In this document: positions 1 to 8,194 of the stretch, in pieces
Layout: every line of letters begins with the position of its first letter
How positions within the stretch are numbered: position 1 is the first letter of the stretch
Assembly (NCBI GenBank): GCA_964619065.1
Contig: CAZUCC010000001.1
Location: forward strand, 1 to 64,000
Reading direction: 5' to 3'
Length of the DNA stretch: 64,000 nt
Source of the DNA: JANXUC01 sp964619065
GTDB taxonomy: Bacteria > Acidobacteriota > Terriglobia > Terriglobales > Acidobacteriaceae
Program-made: the position numbers and the translations under genes
The notes under the pieces: model-generated
Databases searched by the model: none
What the model was told of the DNA's origin: nothing
What the model saw: the letters and a program-made list of their open reading frames with translations, nothing else

Positions 1-812
1 GGAACCCTGAGTTCACCATGCTCGAGTTTTACCAAGCCTACGCGGACTATCAGGCCGTCATGCAGTTGACGATGGAGTTGGTGGAACAGGCGGCGAAGGA
101 TGTGAATGGGTCGACGAAAGCCAAGTGGACCACGCCAGAGGGTGAACAAGAAATCGACTTCGCTCTGAGCAACTGGCGGCGCATGACTATGCGTGAAGCC
201 ATCCTCCATTTCTGGCCGGAGCCCGCAGGTGCAAAACCAGAGATGAGCGCATTTGCTTCGCAGGAAGGTGTCGCCGCGCTCGTCAAGCGCCACAACGCCG
301 TGCGTCCGCACATGGCTTACGCGCCGGGTGAACCTGTGGGCAAGACGATCGCAAATCTATTTGAGGCCGTCGCAGAAGAGCACCTGGTGCAGCCCACGGT
401 GATTTACGAATTCCCTGCTGCCGTGTCGCCGCTTTCGAAAAATAAGCCCGACGAACCGGATTGGGTCGAGCGCTTTGAAATCTTCGCGGGCAAAATGGAG
501 ATCGCCAACGGCTTCAGCGAACTCAACGATCCTGAAGAGCAGCGCCGCCGCTTCGAGCACCAGATCAAGGAACGCGAGCGCGGCGACGACGAAGCCCACG
601 AGATGGATGAAGATTACATCCGCGCTTTGTCTTACGGACTGCCACCTACCGGCGGACTCGGTCTGGGGATCGACCGTGTAACCATGCTTTTGACGGATTC
701 CCACACCATTCGCGATGTAATCTTGTTCCCCTTGCTTCGACCGGAAAAACCGCAGGCCGACGGAGAGGCCGCCGAAGCACCATCAACAGGGGAGAAACCG
801 AACGCAGGATAG
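1..812 (+). CDS. lysS: Lysyl-tRNA synthetase, class II (C-terminal part)
   Basis: C-terminal portion of a class II lysyl-tRNA synthetase, which charges tRNA-Lys in the cytoplasm. The reading frame is open from base 3 and the gene begins upstream of the window. The opening residues Asn-Pro-Glu-Phe-Thr-Met-Leu-Glu-Phe are the conserved stretch next to class II motif 2. Class II motif 3 is visible near the end as Gly-Gly-Leu-Gly-Leu-Gly-Ile-Asp-Arg. About 25 residues after motif 3 form a Pro/Glu/Ala-rich tail. The next gene converges on it 17 bp away. The identification is strong; only the 5' end is missing. Confidence 0.95.
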   Translation, partial: NPEFTMLEFYQAYADYQAVMQLTMELVEQAAKDVNGSTKAKWTTPEGEQEIDFALSNWRRMTMREAILHFWPEPAGAKPEMSAFASQEGVAALVKRHNAVRPHMAYAPGEPVGKTIANLFEAVAEEHLVQPTVIYEFPAAVSPLSKNKPDEPDWVERFEIFAGKMEIANGFSELNDPEEQRRRFEHQIKERERGDDEAHEMDEDYIRALSYGLPPTGGLGLGIDRVTMLLTDSHTIRDVILFPLLRPEKPQADGEAAEAPSTGEKPNAG

Positions 813-829
813 CTTGCACGCGCCGAAAG

Positions 830-1135
830 CTATTTCTTCGTAGTCTTCTTAGCGCCACCGGTACTTTTCACACCAAAATTCGCGCTCAGATATTTCAACA
901 CCTGCTGCTGCTCCGCGGGATCGATCTCCAAGCCACGTTCCACCATTTTATCCAGGGTGCTGGCCCACCACTTTGCGTTCTGATGCTGCTTGGTAATCAT
1001 CTTAAGATCATGGCATTGCGTGCATTTAGCTTCGACTTTGGCCTTTGCCGGGCCTGGAGGCAACTCCGCACCACTGCCCCACGCAAGCGGAACCGCCATC
1101 ACCGTGAGGAAAAATACACTTGCAAAACGCCGCAT
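830..1135 (-). CDS. Small secreted c-type cytochrome
   Basis: A 101-residue protein with an N-terminal signal peptide (about residues 1-21) and one c-type heme site, Cys38-Thr-Gln-Cys41-His42. A Met in the Asp-Lys-Met-Val segment (about residue 64) could be the distal heme ligand. The C-terminus is Lys-rich. It is expected to be a periplasmic single-heme electron carrier or a sensor-like cytochrome. The family has the plan CxxCH, Trp-Trp, then a Lys-Met motif, but I cannot name a redox partner. No respiratory genes adjoin it. Confidence 0.8.
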   Translation of the reverse strand: MRRFASVFFLTVMAVPLAWGSGAELPPGPAKAKVEAKCTQCHDLKMITKQHQNAKWWASTLDKMVERGLEIDPAEQQQVLKYLSANFGVKSTGGAKKTTKK

Positions 1136-1324
1136 CCCGATTCACCTGTTTTCGCAGGCCTGAAAGGCCGCTGAGAGTGTTTTTCAGAAATCCAAGACCA
1201 TCTGCGCTGTTGCTACTACTGCGTAAAAAAGCAATGCGGCCCGGCCTGCACAGCCGAGCCGCAACATTTCCAGAATACCCAGCCACCCGTGAGAGGTCAA
1301 GAGCCCACCGCGCCGCTATAGAGC

Positions 1325-1681
1325 TTAGTGCCGCCTTTGCGTCTCCCGCAAAATCACGCCGAAGCTACGCCCCATCACGTTGATGCCCTGGATATCAATG
1401 CGACCTACCACACCCACCTTGGAGCCGTTCTGCGGCGTTCCAAAGCTTTGGCTGTACACCCAGAGAGTTCCGGTACCGTCGTCCAGTTTGAAAAAGCCAA
1501 ACCCCAATGCACCCACGGACTCCACGACGCGGCCTCCAACCGTAATTTCCCTTCCCGTGTAACGACCCGGATCGCGATTGATGGCGGCAAGACTTTCATG
1601 TGGTGGACACGCTGTAAGTATGAACGTACTGGCGACCAGTGCCATCACAGCAACCGCAGACAAGCTTTTTTTCACAGTCAT
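1325..1681 (-). CDS. Small lipoprotein with predicted OB-fold
   Basis: A 118-residue protein with a lipoprotein signal ending in the lipobox Leu-Thr-Ala-Cys25, so it should be lipid-anchored. The mature part has beta-strand patterns (Ile-Thr-Val-Gly-Gly-Arg-Val, Phe-Phe-Lys-Leu-Asp-Asp-Gly-Thr-Gly, Val-Gly-Val-Val-Gly-Arg) resembling OB-fold 'tRNA anticodon-like/YgiW-like' small secreted proteins. The function is unknown. It stands alone between two short intergenic spaces. Confidence 0.65.
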   Translation of the reverse strand: MTVKKSLSAVAVMALVASTFILTACPPHESLAAINRDPGRYTGREITVGGRVVESVGALGFGFFKLDDGTGTLWVYSQSFGTPQNGSKVGVVGRIDIQGINVMGRSFGVILRETQRRH

Positions 1682-1820
1682 TTCCTCCGATGGTGTCTCA
1701 CAGCAGGCTGTTTTCGCCCTGCATGTAAAGATGCCGGAAGGGCCTCCCGGGTTTTATCCCTACTTGTTCAGCACAATCATTCTTCAACATGCGTTCTTTC
1801 TGTCGCCTTCCGTGCCCTCT

Positions 1821-2072
1821 CTAACTCTTGGAGCCGCGAATTTTACGTACGATGAAGGTCACCAGCATGGCTCCCAGCACCGCAACTATGATGGTGTACA
1901 GGAAGCCTCCGGATGCCGCAAGTCCGATCTGCCGCGCGATGAAACCTCCCACGAACGCGCCCACAAGGCCCAGAATCATGTCGTGCAGGATTCCGTAGCC
2001 AGCTCCACTCATGATCTTTCCCGTCAAGAAGCCGGCAACGATGCCGACAATAGCCCACCACAGCAACTCCAT
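1821..2072 (-). CDS. GlsB/YeaQ/YmgE family membrane protein
   Basis: An 83-residue protein with three hydrophobic segments rich in Gly (Gly-Ile-Val-Ala-Gly-Phe-Leu-Thr-Gly at the start; Gly-Leu-Val-Gly-Ala-Phe-Val-Gly-Gly in the middle). This is the hallmark of the family once called transglycosylase-associated protein. Its members are small inner-membrane proteins often linked to stress responses; the molecular role is unknown. A ribosome-binding site (AGGAGC) precedes the ATG. Confidence 0.85.
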   Translation of the reverse strand: MELLWWAIVGIVAGFLTGKIMSGAGYGILHDMILGLVGAFVGGFIARQIGLAASGGFLYTIIVAVLGAMLVTFIVRKIRGSKS

Positions 2073-2129
2073 AGCTCCTCCTTAGGTCGTGCGATTTTTG
2101 CTTCGCTATCATGTTGCATATATGGAACC

Positions 2130-2831
2130 CTACGAACGGTCGTTCCCGGCCAGCAAGGGGTAGACCACTCCAGCCACGGCAGCACCCAGAATCGGCGCCA
2201 CCCAGAAGAGCCAGAGCTGGTTCAATGCCCAGCCACCCACAAAAATTGCAGGGCCTGTACTGCGCGCGGGATTCACGGAAGTATTCGTCACCGGAATGCT
2301 GATTAGATGAATCAACGTCAATCCCAAGCCAATGGCGATAGGCGCAAAACCCTGCGGCGCGCGCCGATCCGTTGCTCCCTGGATGATCATCAAGAACATA
2401 AACGTCAGTACAGCCTCGGCAACGAAGGCAGCCGTTAACGAATAGCCCCCTGGCGAATGTGATCCATACCCGTTTGAGGCGAATCCACCAGCCAGGTCAA
2501 ACCCGACCTTCCCGCTCGCGATCACATAGAGAACACCTGCTCCTGCAATTCCGCCGAGCACTTGCGCCACGATATACGGAATGAGATCTCCCCAGGAAAA
2601 ACGCCGCCCCACGGCAAGGCCCACAGAGACAGCAGGATTCAAGTGGCAGCCCGAAATGTGGCCAATGCCGTACGCCATGGTCAAAACGGTCAGACCGAAG
2701 GCCAACGCGACTCCCAGTAGTCCAATGCCAACGTTGGGAAAAGCCGCGGCCAACACCGCGCTTCCGCATCCACCAAATACTAGCCAGAACGTCCCTAGAA
2801 ACTCCGCTCCCGCGCGCTTCGCGAGACCCAT
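2130..2831 (-). CDS. aqpZ: Aquaporin Z-type water channel
   Basis: A 233-residue MIP-family channel with two NPA boxes, Asn65-Pro-Ala and Asn187-Pro-Ala-Arg190, and six hydrophobic segments. The residues likely to form the selectivity filter (Phe45, His175, Thr184, Arg190) match those of water-specific AqpZ and not glycerol facilitators. It should therefore move water across the inner membrane. A GAGGTG ribosome-binding site lies 7-8 nt before the ATG. It is monocistronic by position. Confidence 0.93.
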   Translation of the reverse strand: MGLAKRAGAEFLGTFWLVFGGCGSAVLAAAFPNVGIGLLGVALAFGLTVLTMAYGIGHISGCHLNPAVSVGLAVGRRFSWGDLIPYIVAQVLGGIAGAGVLYVIASGKVGFDLAGGFASNGYGSHSPGGYSLTAAFVAEAVLTFMFLMIIQGATDRRAPQGFAPIAIGLGLTLIHLISIPVTNTSVNPARSTGPAIFVGGWALNQLWLFWVAPILGAAVAGVVYPLLAGNDRS

Positions 2832-3077
2832 GTGTCTTCACCTCGAGAATTGAAATGAACCGAACGCCCCAACTGCAAGGCACCGGAATCATGCGCTTTG
2901 CAAAACTCCCTGTCAAGAAATGCCAACGCCTCGCGGCACAAATCAGCGCGTTTTCAACGCTGTTGCAACGACACTCGCGAAGTTTCATGTAAAATTGAAT
3001 TGCTAGTAATTCCCTGAAAATCTTATTGAAATCCTCCGCGTCCGTCTTCGAGACGCGCCGGCCCAAGGAAAATTGTC

Positions 3078-3257
3078 ATGGCCAAAATCGCAAAGACCGC
3101 AGACCGCAAGAAAGTAATGGATACATCCAAATCGACCGATTGCCCAAAGTGCGGCAAGCAGACGCGCATCGTCAAGCGCATGAAAGACCGCGAGCGCGGC
3201 GTTCCAGGAGGAATTTATATTTCCTGCTCCGCCTGCGAGTTTTTCGAAAAACTCTAG
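3078..3257 (+). CDS. Short zinc-ribbon protein (59 aa)
   Basis: A 59-residue frame starting at ATG 3078 with an AAGGAAA ribosome-binding site 5-7 nt upstream. It has two Cys pairs, Cys-Pro-Lys-Cys (about residues 22-25) and Cys-Ser-Ala-Cys (about residues 51-54), separated by a basic stretch, the usual plan of a zinc ribbon. The Lys/Arg-rich body suggests nucleic-acid or ribosome contact, but no function can be assigned. A near-palindrome follows the stop codon directly and supports a discrete transcript. Confidence 0.7.
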   Translation: MAKIAKTADRKKVMDTSKSTDCPKCGKQTRIVKRMKDRERGVPGGIYISCSACEFFEKL

Positions 3258-3266
3258 TGAAGAACG

Positions 3267-3293
3267 GGTGGGCTGTCTTCAAGACAACCCACC
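3267..3293 (+). terminator. Terminator-like inverted repeat
   Basis: Arms GGTGGG-C-TGTCTT and AAGACA-A-CCCACC face each other with one C.A mismatch and a very tight turn. It lies 10 bp past the zinc-ribbon stop codon. There is no T-run after it, so it may be a transcript-end stabiliser and not an intrinsic terminator. Confidence 0.45.
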
Positions 3294-3521
3294 GCACACT
3301 CCATCCGAGTTCCCATTACATAACCCACTGCACCAGCCTGCAAGATGCAGCTTCCCTCGCCTGTGCGTATTCTGAGCGCCCATCGCCTCGTTCTGACTCG
3401 TACGTAGGAACTTGAAAAACGGATTGCTGTTCGATCCTCAAAATTTTTCGCAATCCGGTTGCCCGCCCCAGCCGTATCTCAATTGGCACCAAAATTTCAA
3501 TTCTGAGAGGATTTTGCGGCA

Positions 3522-4073
3522 ATGAAAAACAAATTTGCAGTAGTAGCAGTGTTGGCTCTGGCCGTCACTTCCGCTTTGGCCGGGATGAAGAATCCCATGG
3601 TTGGCGGCAACGAGATGTTTCCAACCAAGAACATTATCGAAAACGCGGTGAATTCCGCCGATCACACCACGCTGGTGGCTGCGGTCAAGGCTGCTGGATT
3701 GGTTGACACTCTGCAAGGAGCAGGACCTTTTACGGTATTTGCGCCGACCAATGAGGCGTTTGCGAAGCTGCCAGCCGGCACGGTTGACACACTGTTGAAA
3801 CCGGAGAACAAAGACACCTTGACCAAAGTGCTCACTTATCACGTAGTCGCTGGAAAGTGGAGTGCCGAAGACCTCATGAAGAAGATCAAGGAAGGCAAAG
3901 GAACTACGGAACTGACAACCGTCGAAGGCGGCAAGCTGTGGGCTATGCTTCACGATGGCAAGCACATCATGTTAAAGGACGAAAAGGGCGGCACCGCGTT
4001 GGTGACGATTCCGAACGTGTTTCAATCGAACGGCGTGATCCACGTGATCGACACAGTCGTGATGCCTAACTAA
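3522..4073 (+). CDS. Secreted fasciclin (FAS1) domain protein
   Basis: A 183-residue protein with an N-terminal signal peptide (about residues 1-20) and one FAS1 domain (about residues 35-182). The H1 motif is visible as Phe-Thr-Val-Phe-Ala-Pro-Thr-Asn-Glu-Ala-Phe, and the H2 region as Asn-Gly-Val-Ile-His-Val-Ile-Asp. FAS1 domains mediate adhesion or protein-protein contact outside the cell. The start is set by the signal peptide and the sequence GAGAGGATT just before it. A strong terminator lies 38 bp after the stop. Confidence 0.9.
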   Translation: MKNKFAVVAVLALAVTSALAGMKNPMVGGNEMFPTKNIIENAVNSADHTTLVAAVKAAGLVDTLQGAGPFTVFAPTNEAFAKLPAGTVDTLLKPENKDTLTKVLTYHVVAGKWSAEDLMKKIKEGKGTTELTTVEGGKLWAMLHDGKHIMLKDEKGGTALVTIPNVFQSNGVIHVIDTVVMPN

Positions 4074-4110
4074 TCGTTGTTAGCTATCAGCTTTTCGGCT
4101 GTCGGCTTGC

Positions 4111-4144
4111 GGCCGGACCTTCCTAAGTGTCCGGCCTCTTTTTC
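4111..4144 (+). terminator. Intrinsic terminator after the fasciclin gene
   Basis: An 8-bp perfect stem, GGCCGGAC/GTCCGGCC, with a 10-nt loop, followed by TCTTTTTCT. It sits between two convergent genes and serves the plus-strand gene. Confidence 0.85.
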
Positions 4145-4160
4145 TGCCTCCATTTGAGCT

Positions 4161-5048
4161 TCAGTGCAAACGGACTTTATGCGGCAGCAGGTACGTAAAC
4201 CCGGCGAACACTTCCCATCTTGTAGACGTACCCGTAAGTCCACGATTGAAACCGCCATCGAGCACCAGGTTCTTGCGGGCGTTGTAGTTCAGCGCCCACA
4301 AATTACCGACCGCATTCCCTCGAAGAAAAGGCTGCGTAAAATGCCATATTTCCCCGGACAAGCCAAACTTCCCTGCGAGCGGGTGAGAAACCGAGAGTGT
4401 CTGACCAAACTGGGCGCGATGAGTCGCGGTATCGACCACTTCGTTGAACAAGAAATTCGTGTCGTAGTGAAAACCTTTTACGTCCGCGCTCGCCAGCAGG
4501 AGCACGGAGTTCCTGGCACTACCAATATCGAGGTCGGGTGTGTCTCCGCCATAGACTCGGCGGAAGTAACTCAATGCAATGGTCGGCCGTGCACCTTCTC
4601 CCTGATGGAGGACTCCTTGCACTCCCAAGGTGACGTCTCCCTTCCCATTCGACGATTGATTTCCCGCTCGGGAATGAGCAAACGGTCCATACCCGGCCAG
4701 CAATTCAATCCGGCGCGCCACGGAAAACTTCACAACTTCATTCAGACTGGACTGAGAAGAAACCTCAGGTGAATGCCAGGCACCCAAGACCCCAGTTTCA
4801 AATTGAAAGTAGCCTACCGGAGTAAGGGTCGCTGGCGTGGACACAGTAGGTCTACCTGGATTCGCAACGACTCCGTTGTCCTCGGATGACTGGTTGGAAG
4901 ATGACTGACTCTGGGATGATCCGTCCGGAGTCTTCAGCGTGCCCGATAGTTGCTGCGCCACTGCAACAACGGACGAGGCGAGCAAGCATGACAGCAGCGG
5001 CACAGAAAAACACCAAATTATCCCACCTTTGACTCTGAAATCTCTCAT
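4161..5048 (-). CDS. Outer-membrane beta-barrel / transporter-like protein
   Basis: A 295-residue protein beginning at an ATG whose first four bases overlap the stop of the upstream universal stress gene (ATGA), which points to translational coupling. An N-terminal signal peptide (about residues 1-31) is followed by a Ser/Gln-rich linker (about residues 35-55) and then alternating beta-strand sequence ending in a hydrophobic/aromatic C-terminus, as in outer-membrane barrels of the 'MetA-pathway/phenol-degradation transporter-like' type. No substrate can be named. Co-transcription with mntH and usp is likely. Confidence 0.65.
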   Translation of the reverse strand: MRDFRVKGGIIWCFSVPLLSCLLASSVVAVAQQLSGTLKTPDGSSQSQSSSNQSSEDNGVVANPGRPTVSTPATLTPVGYFQFETGVLGAWHSPEVSSQSSLNEVVKFSVARRIELLAGYGPFAHSRAGNQSSNGKGDVTLGVQGVLHQGEGARPTIALSYFRRVYGGDTPDLDIGSARNSVLLLASADVKGFHYDTNFLFNEVVDTATHRAQFGQTLSVSHPLAGKFGLSGEIWHFTQPFLRGNAVGNLWALNYNARKNLVLDGGFNRGLTGTSTRWEVFAGFTYLLPHKVRLH

Positions 5049-5461
5049 TTCGCCCTGAGAAGAAGAACGGGCACACTGACACTGTGCTGAACCCAGCTCG
5101 CTGTCGTGCCAAGAAATATATCGGCAAGGAAACGGTGTCCATGTGTGCTCATGGCAACCAAGTCGCAACCCTTATGCCGAACCCATTTGATGATTTCGTT
5201 CACGGGCTCACCGTATGCCAGTTCGGCCTCTGTGGGAATACCCATGGCTTGAAGCTCCGAGCGAACTCTTTCCAAATATGCAGTGTCTTCGGTAATTTCC
5301 GGACTGACTGCGTCCGGGCCATAGGTTCTAGCAGCCCGCCCATCGGCCACATGAAGCAACACCAAACGGCTCCGAGCGAGCACCGCAAGTTGTTCGACAT
5401 GCTCGATAATCGCCCGGTCCGTAGGCGTGCCGTCTAACGTTACGAGAATGGTGTCGTACAT
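5045..5461 (-). CDS. Universal stress protein (UspA family)
   Basis: A 138-residue single-domain Usp. It begins Met-Tyr-Asp-Thr-Ile-Leu-Val-Thr-Leu-Asp-Gly-Thr and keeps the family pattern Val-Ala-Met-Ser-Thr-His-Gly-His followed by Leu-Gly-Thr-Thr-Ala. The ATP-binding motif G-2x-G-9x-G(S/T) is imperfect because the second Gly is Phe, so nucleotide binding is uncertain. It starts 29 bp after mntH and overlaps the next gene by 4 bp, so it is probably in the mntH transcript. An alternative frame extension further upstream would run into mntH and was not used. Confidence 0.87.
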   Translation of the reverse strand: MYDTILVTLDGTPTDRAIIEHVEQLAVLARSRLVLLHVADGRAARTYGPDAVSPEITEDTAYLERVRSELQAMGIPTEAELAYGEPVNEIIKWVRHKGCDLVAMSTHGHRFLADIFLGTTASWVQHSVSVPVLLLRAK

Positions 5462-5490
5462 CGTTGCTCCGTTTCTATCGCTTCCGCACG

Positions 5491-6873
5491 TCATCCACCG
5501 ACAATGACGTGCCACGCAGCTTTGAGCGAGTCCCGCAGACCAGAAATGTCCATCGCCGTAATCAAAACAGCACTGGTCCAACCGGCAATCAACAAAAACC
5601 AACCGTTCTTCCAAGCACCCATTCTTCTACGGGAACTCGTGAAGTGCAAAAGCGGAAACATGGCGAACGGAAGCTGCAAAGCCAGCACCACTTGACTGAG
5701 TGTGAGCAAATCGGTGACGCTGCTGTCGCCTCGTACCCCGATTACGATGACTGCCGGGAGGATGGCCAGTGTGCGGGTAATGAGGCGCCGCACCCACGGT
5801 TGCAGCCGCCAATGCATGAAACCTTCCATCACAACTTGCCCGGCGAGCGTGCCGGTGATGGTGCTGCTCTGGCCGCTCGCGAGGAGCGCAATCGCAAACA
5901 GTGTGCTCGCCGCAGCCGTACCCAACAACGGCGCCAGCGTCAAATAAGCGACCCGAATCCAATCGCTGTCAGCGTGGAAGTTGACCACGTCTCCACCCGC
6001 AACGATCACGCTTCCCTTCCCAAAAAACACGGTCGCCGCGAGTACCAAGATGGCCGCATTCACGAAGAAGGCAATGGTCAAGGCGACTATGGAGTCGATG
6101 GTGTTGAAGTGAATCGCCCGCCGTATGGACGATTCGTCCTTCTGCAGCTTGCGGCTCTGTACAAGGGCCGAGTGCAAGTACAGGTTGTGGGGCATCACGG
6201 TCGCCCCGATGATGCCGATAGCGACGTACAACATCCCGGATTGCCGAAAATGTGGGGTAACCAGTGCACGTCCCAATTCCAGAATGTTGGGCTGCGTCTG
6301 CGGGAGAACGAAAATCTCGATGAAGTAGCAAACACCGATGGTCGCGATCAGCAGAAGCACGATCGCCTCAATCGTGCGCATGCCAAACCGTTGCAAGGCT
6401 AAGAGGAGCAGTACATCCAAGCCTGTGATGATGACTGCCCAGAGCAGCGGGATATGGAACATCAAATTGAGGGCAACGGCGCTGCCTAACACTTCCGCTA
6501 AGTCACAGGCGCCAATGGCCACTTCGCACATCAACCAATTGGGCCAACGAGTCCACTTGGGATACCAGTCGCGGCAGCATTGGGCGAGATCTTTTCCTGT
6601 GACCACACCCAGGCGTGCAGCAATGATCTGCATGAAGATGGCCATGAGACTGGCCATCCCGACCACCCACAACAGCCCGTACTTGAACTGAGCTCCGCCT
6701 TGCAGATCCGTGCCCCAATTGCCCGGGTCCATGTAACCGACGCTGATGAGAATGGCCGGACCGACGAAGGCGCGCCAGTGCTCCCAGAAGCCCGCCTCAT
6801 GGTGCGGCACGCTGACGGAACTGTGCAGCCCCTCCAAAGACAGGTGGCTGCCAGGTGGAACCCTTGTCTCCAT
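5491..6873 (-). CDS. mntH: NRAMP-family divalent metal transporter MntH
   Basis: A 460-residue inner-membrane proton-coupled Mn2+/Fe2+ importer. Signature metal-site residues are visible: Asp49-Pro-Gly-Asn52 in TM1 and Met227-Pro-His-Asn230 in TM6, with about eleven hydrophobic segments overall. The ATG at 6873 was chosen because AGGGGAAGGG lies just before it; an in-frame TTG six codons upstream is less likely. The mntR-like repressor gene ends 56 bp upstream and a near-palindrome occupies the gap. This arrangement fits metal-dependent repression of mntH. Confidence 0.93.
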   Translation of the reverse strand: METRVPPGSHLSLEGLHSSVSVPHHEAGFWEHWRAFVGPAILISVGYMDPGNWGTDLQGGAQFKYGLLWVVGMASLMAIFMQIIAARLGVVTGKDLAQCCRDWYPKWTRWPNWLMCEVAIGACDLAEVLGSAVALNLMFHIPLLWAVIITGLDVLLLLALQRFGMRTIEAIVLLLIATIGVCYFIEIFVLPQTQPNILELGRALVTPHFRQSGMLYVAIGIIGATVMPHNLYLHSALVQSRKLQKDESSIRRAIHFNTIDSIVALTIAFFVNAAILVLAATVFFGKGSVIVAGGDVVNFHADSDWIRVAYLTLAPLLGTAAASTLFAIALLASGQSSTITGTLAGQVVMEGFMHWRLQPWVRRLITRTLAILPAVIVIGVRGDSSVTDLLTLSQVVLALQLPFAMFPLLHFTSSRRRMGAWKNGWFLLIAGWTSAVLITAMDISGLRDSLKAAWHVIVGG

Positions 6874-6913
6874 CCCTTCCCCTTTTTTCAATTAGCTTAG
6901 ATAGAGTACCACG

Positions 6914-6931
6914 AGTTAACTATAGCTAACT
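6914..6931. promoter_or_regulatory. Candidate MntR/DtxR operator upstream of mntH
   Basis: The 18-bp sequence AGTTAACTATAGCTAACT is palindromic except for one mismatched pair (AGTTA-rC-TATA-Gy-TAACT). It lies in the 56-bp space between the mntR-like gene and mntH, overlapping the mntR stop codon by 2 bp. Its size and its TTAA/TTAG half-site style resemble DtxR/MntR-family boxes. Regulation is inferred from position. Confidence 0.6.
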
Positions 6932-7631
6932 AACGTTTTCGGGATGGCTTGAAAGGAGCTGGAATTGCGGGAACAGAGGAAGGAGGGGATACCCAGATTT
7001 TCTGTGCCGCGGGACGGCCTAAAACAATGGCGCCGCTGGGGGTGTCGATCGAAAGAGTTTGGTCGTAGTTACGCTCGCGCAAATAGAGCTCGCTTCCCGG
7101 CCGGATGCCGCGTTTCTCCAGCAATTCCCCGAGCTTGGAATCCCGCTCATACACGCTAGCAACCTTGTAGCTCTGACCTTGTTCCACTTCGGACAAAAGC
7201 TTGTATCCACGCTTGCTCTTCTGTGCGGGACTATCGAATGTCGGGAAATTGCCGTGCGGACAAGCTCCACTTCGTCCAAGTTTCTTGACCAGCAACGATT
7301 CGAAATCCGCGGAGACAGCGTGCTCTAACCTCTCGGCTTCATCGTGGGTGCGGTACCAAGGCATGCCGAAAATCTCATTCAGCATGCGTTCGATGAGGTG
7401 ATGCCGAACCGCGAGACTCTTTGCGATCTTGCGTCCAGCGTCGGTCAGCCGCACCCGTCCGTCCTTGTGTACTTCGACCAGGCCATCACGCTTTAACCGG
7501 CGTAAAGCCATAGTGACCGCGGGCGGCGAAACCTTGAGCCAGTTTGCCAGCGTAGCGGAAATAACAGTTTCGCCTTCGCTCTCCGCTTCGAAAATCGCTT
7601 TAAGGTAATCTTCTTTGGAAACAGTGATCAT
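6930..7631 (-). CDS. MntR/DtxR-family metal-dependent repressor
   Basis: A 233-residue metalloregulator. Residues 1-65 are a winged helix (Ser-Pro-Pro-Ala-Val-Thr recognition segment). Residues 66-145 are the metal-binding and dimerisation domain with His77, His78, Glu100, Glu103, His104 and the Cys124-Pro-His126-Gly motif. The C-terminal part (about 150-215) is a FeoA/SH3-like domain. Glu100 replaces the Cys of DtxR in the E-x2-E-H motif, as in Mn2+-sensing MntR, though residue 11 is Lys where MntR has Glu. It probably represses mntH when Mn2+ or Fe2+ is plentiful. A Pro-rich tail ends the protein. Confidence 0.88.
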   Translation of the reverse strand: MITVSKEDYLKAIFEAESEGETVISATLANWLKVSPPAVTMALRRLKRDGLVEVHKDGRVRLTDAGRKIAKSLAVRHHLIERMLNEIFGMPWYRTHDEAERLEHAVSADFESLLVKKLGRSGACPHGNFPTFDSPAQKSKRGYKLLSEVEQGQSYKVASVYERDSKLGELLEKRGIRPGSELYLRERNYDQTLSIDTPSGAIVLGRPAAQKIWVSPPSSVPAIPAPFKPSRKR

Positions 7632-7707
7632 CGCGAGGACGTGATTATAGCTGGCGGGGGCCTATCGAGAGAATGCCGATACCCACAGTCCCAGCGAACC
7701 CGAAGCA

Positions 7708-8166
7708 TTAGCCGGGCCCGTTCACACCACTGAGAAAGCCGCCAAGATGCCCGGTTAGCGCCACGACAGCAACTCCGAGGAGTTCGAGGGGCATACGGTA
7801 GCCTGGTGGCACATTCCCACGTCGCCGAGCGCGAGAATGTGCCCACCACGCCAGCCATATCAGCGCAGCTGACAGGCATGCCAAAATCAGGTGTTGCAGC
7901 AGGATGCCCTTGAGCCTCTGCCCTTCGAGCTGCCATTGCCAGGCGAGGAGGCCCGTTGCGAGAACCGGCACTGTGGAAACCGCCGCTGCTAGCAGATTGA
8001 AGTAAGCCGCATCCGCCAAGCCGGTTCGCTTTGTCCACTGCGCGGCGAAGTCGAATGCCACGCCAGCAATAAATAGTGCGATCGGGAAATGGATCAGCAC
8101 AACGTGTTGCGCGTGCTTCGCCAAAAGCGCCGTCTTGAGATCAAAAGGATGCAAAGTCTCTCCCAT
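7708..8166 (-). CDS. DUF2231 family membrane protein
   Basis: A 152-residue inner-membrane protein with four hydrophobic segments. The first begins Ala-Gln-His-Val-Val-Leu-Ile-His-Phe-Pro-Ile-Ala-Leu-Phe, the His-Phe-Pro signature of DUF2231. Members often accompany cupredoxins, cytochromes or copper proteins and may bind heme or metal, but no activity is established here. It starts 28 bp after the cupredoxin gene and is probably co-transcribed with it. Confidence 0.8.
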   Translation of the reverse strand: MGETLHPFDLKTALLAKHAQHVVLIHFPIALFIAGVAFDFAAQWTKRTGLADAAYFNLLAAAVSTVPVLATGLLAWQWQLEGQRLKGILLQHLILACLSAALIWLAWWAHSRARRRGNVPPGYRMPLELLGVAVVALTGHLGGFLSGVNGPG

Positions 8167-8194
8167 TGTACCGTTGCCAAATACTGGACCGGCC

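Noticed and set aside
5464..6402. Long plus-strand open frame antisense to mntH
   Set aside because: mntH has intact NRAMP motifs on the other strand; the antisense frame is Arg/His/Gln-rich with no recognisable domain.
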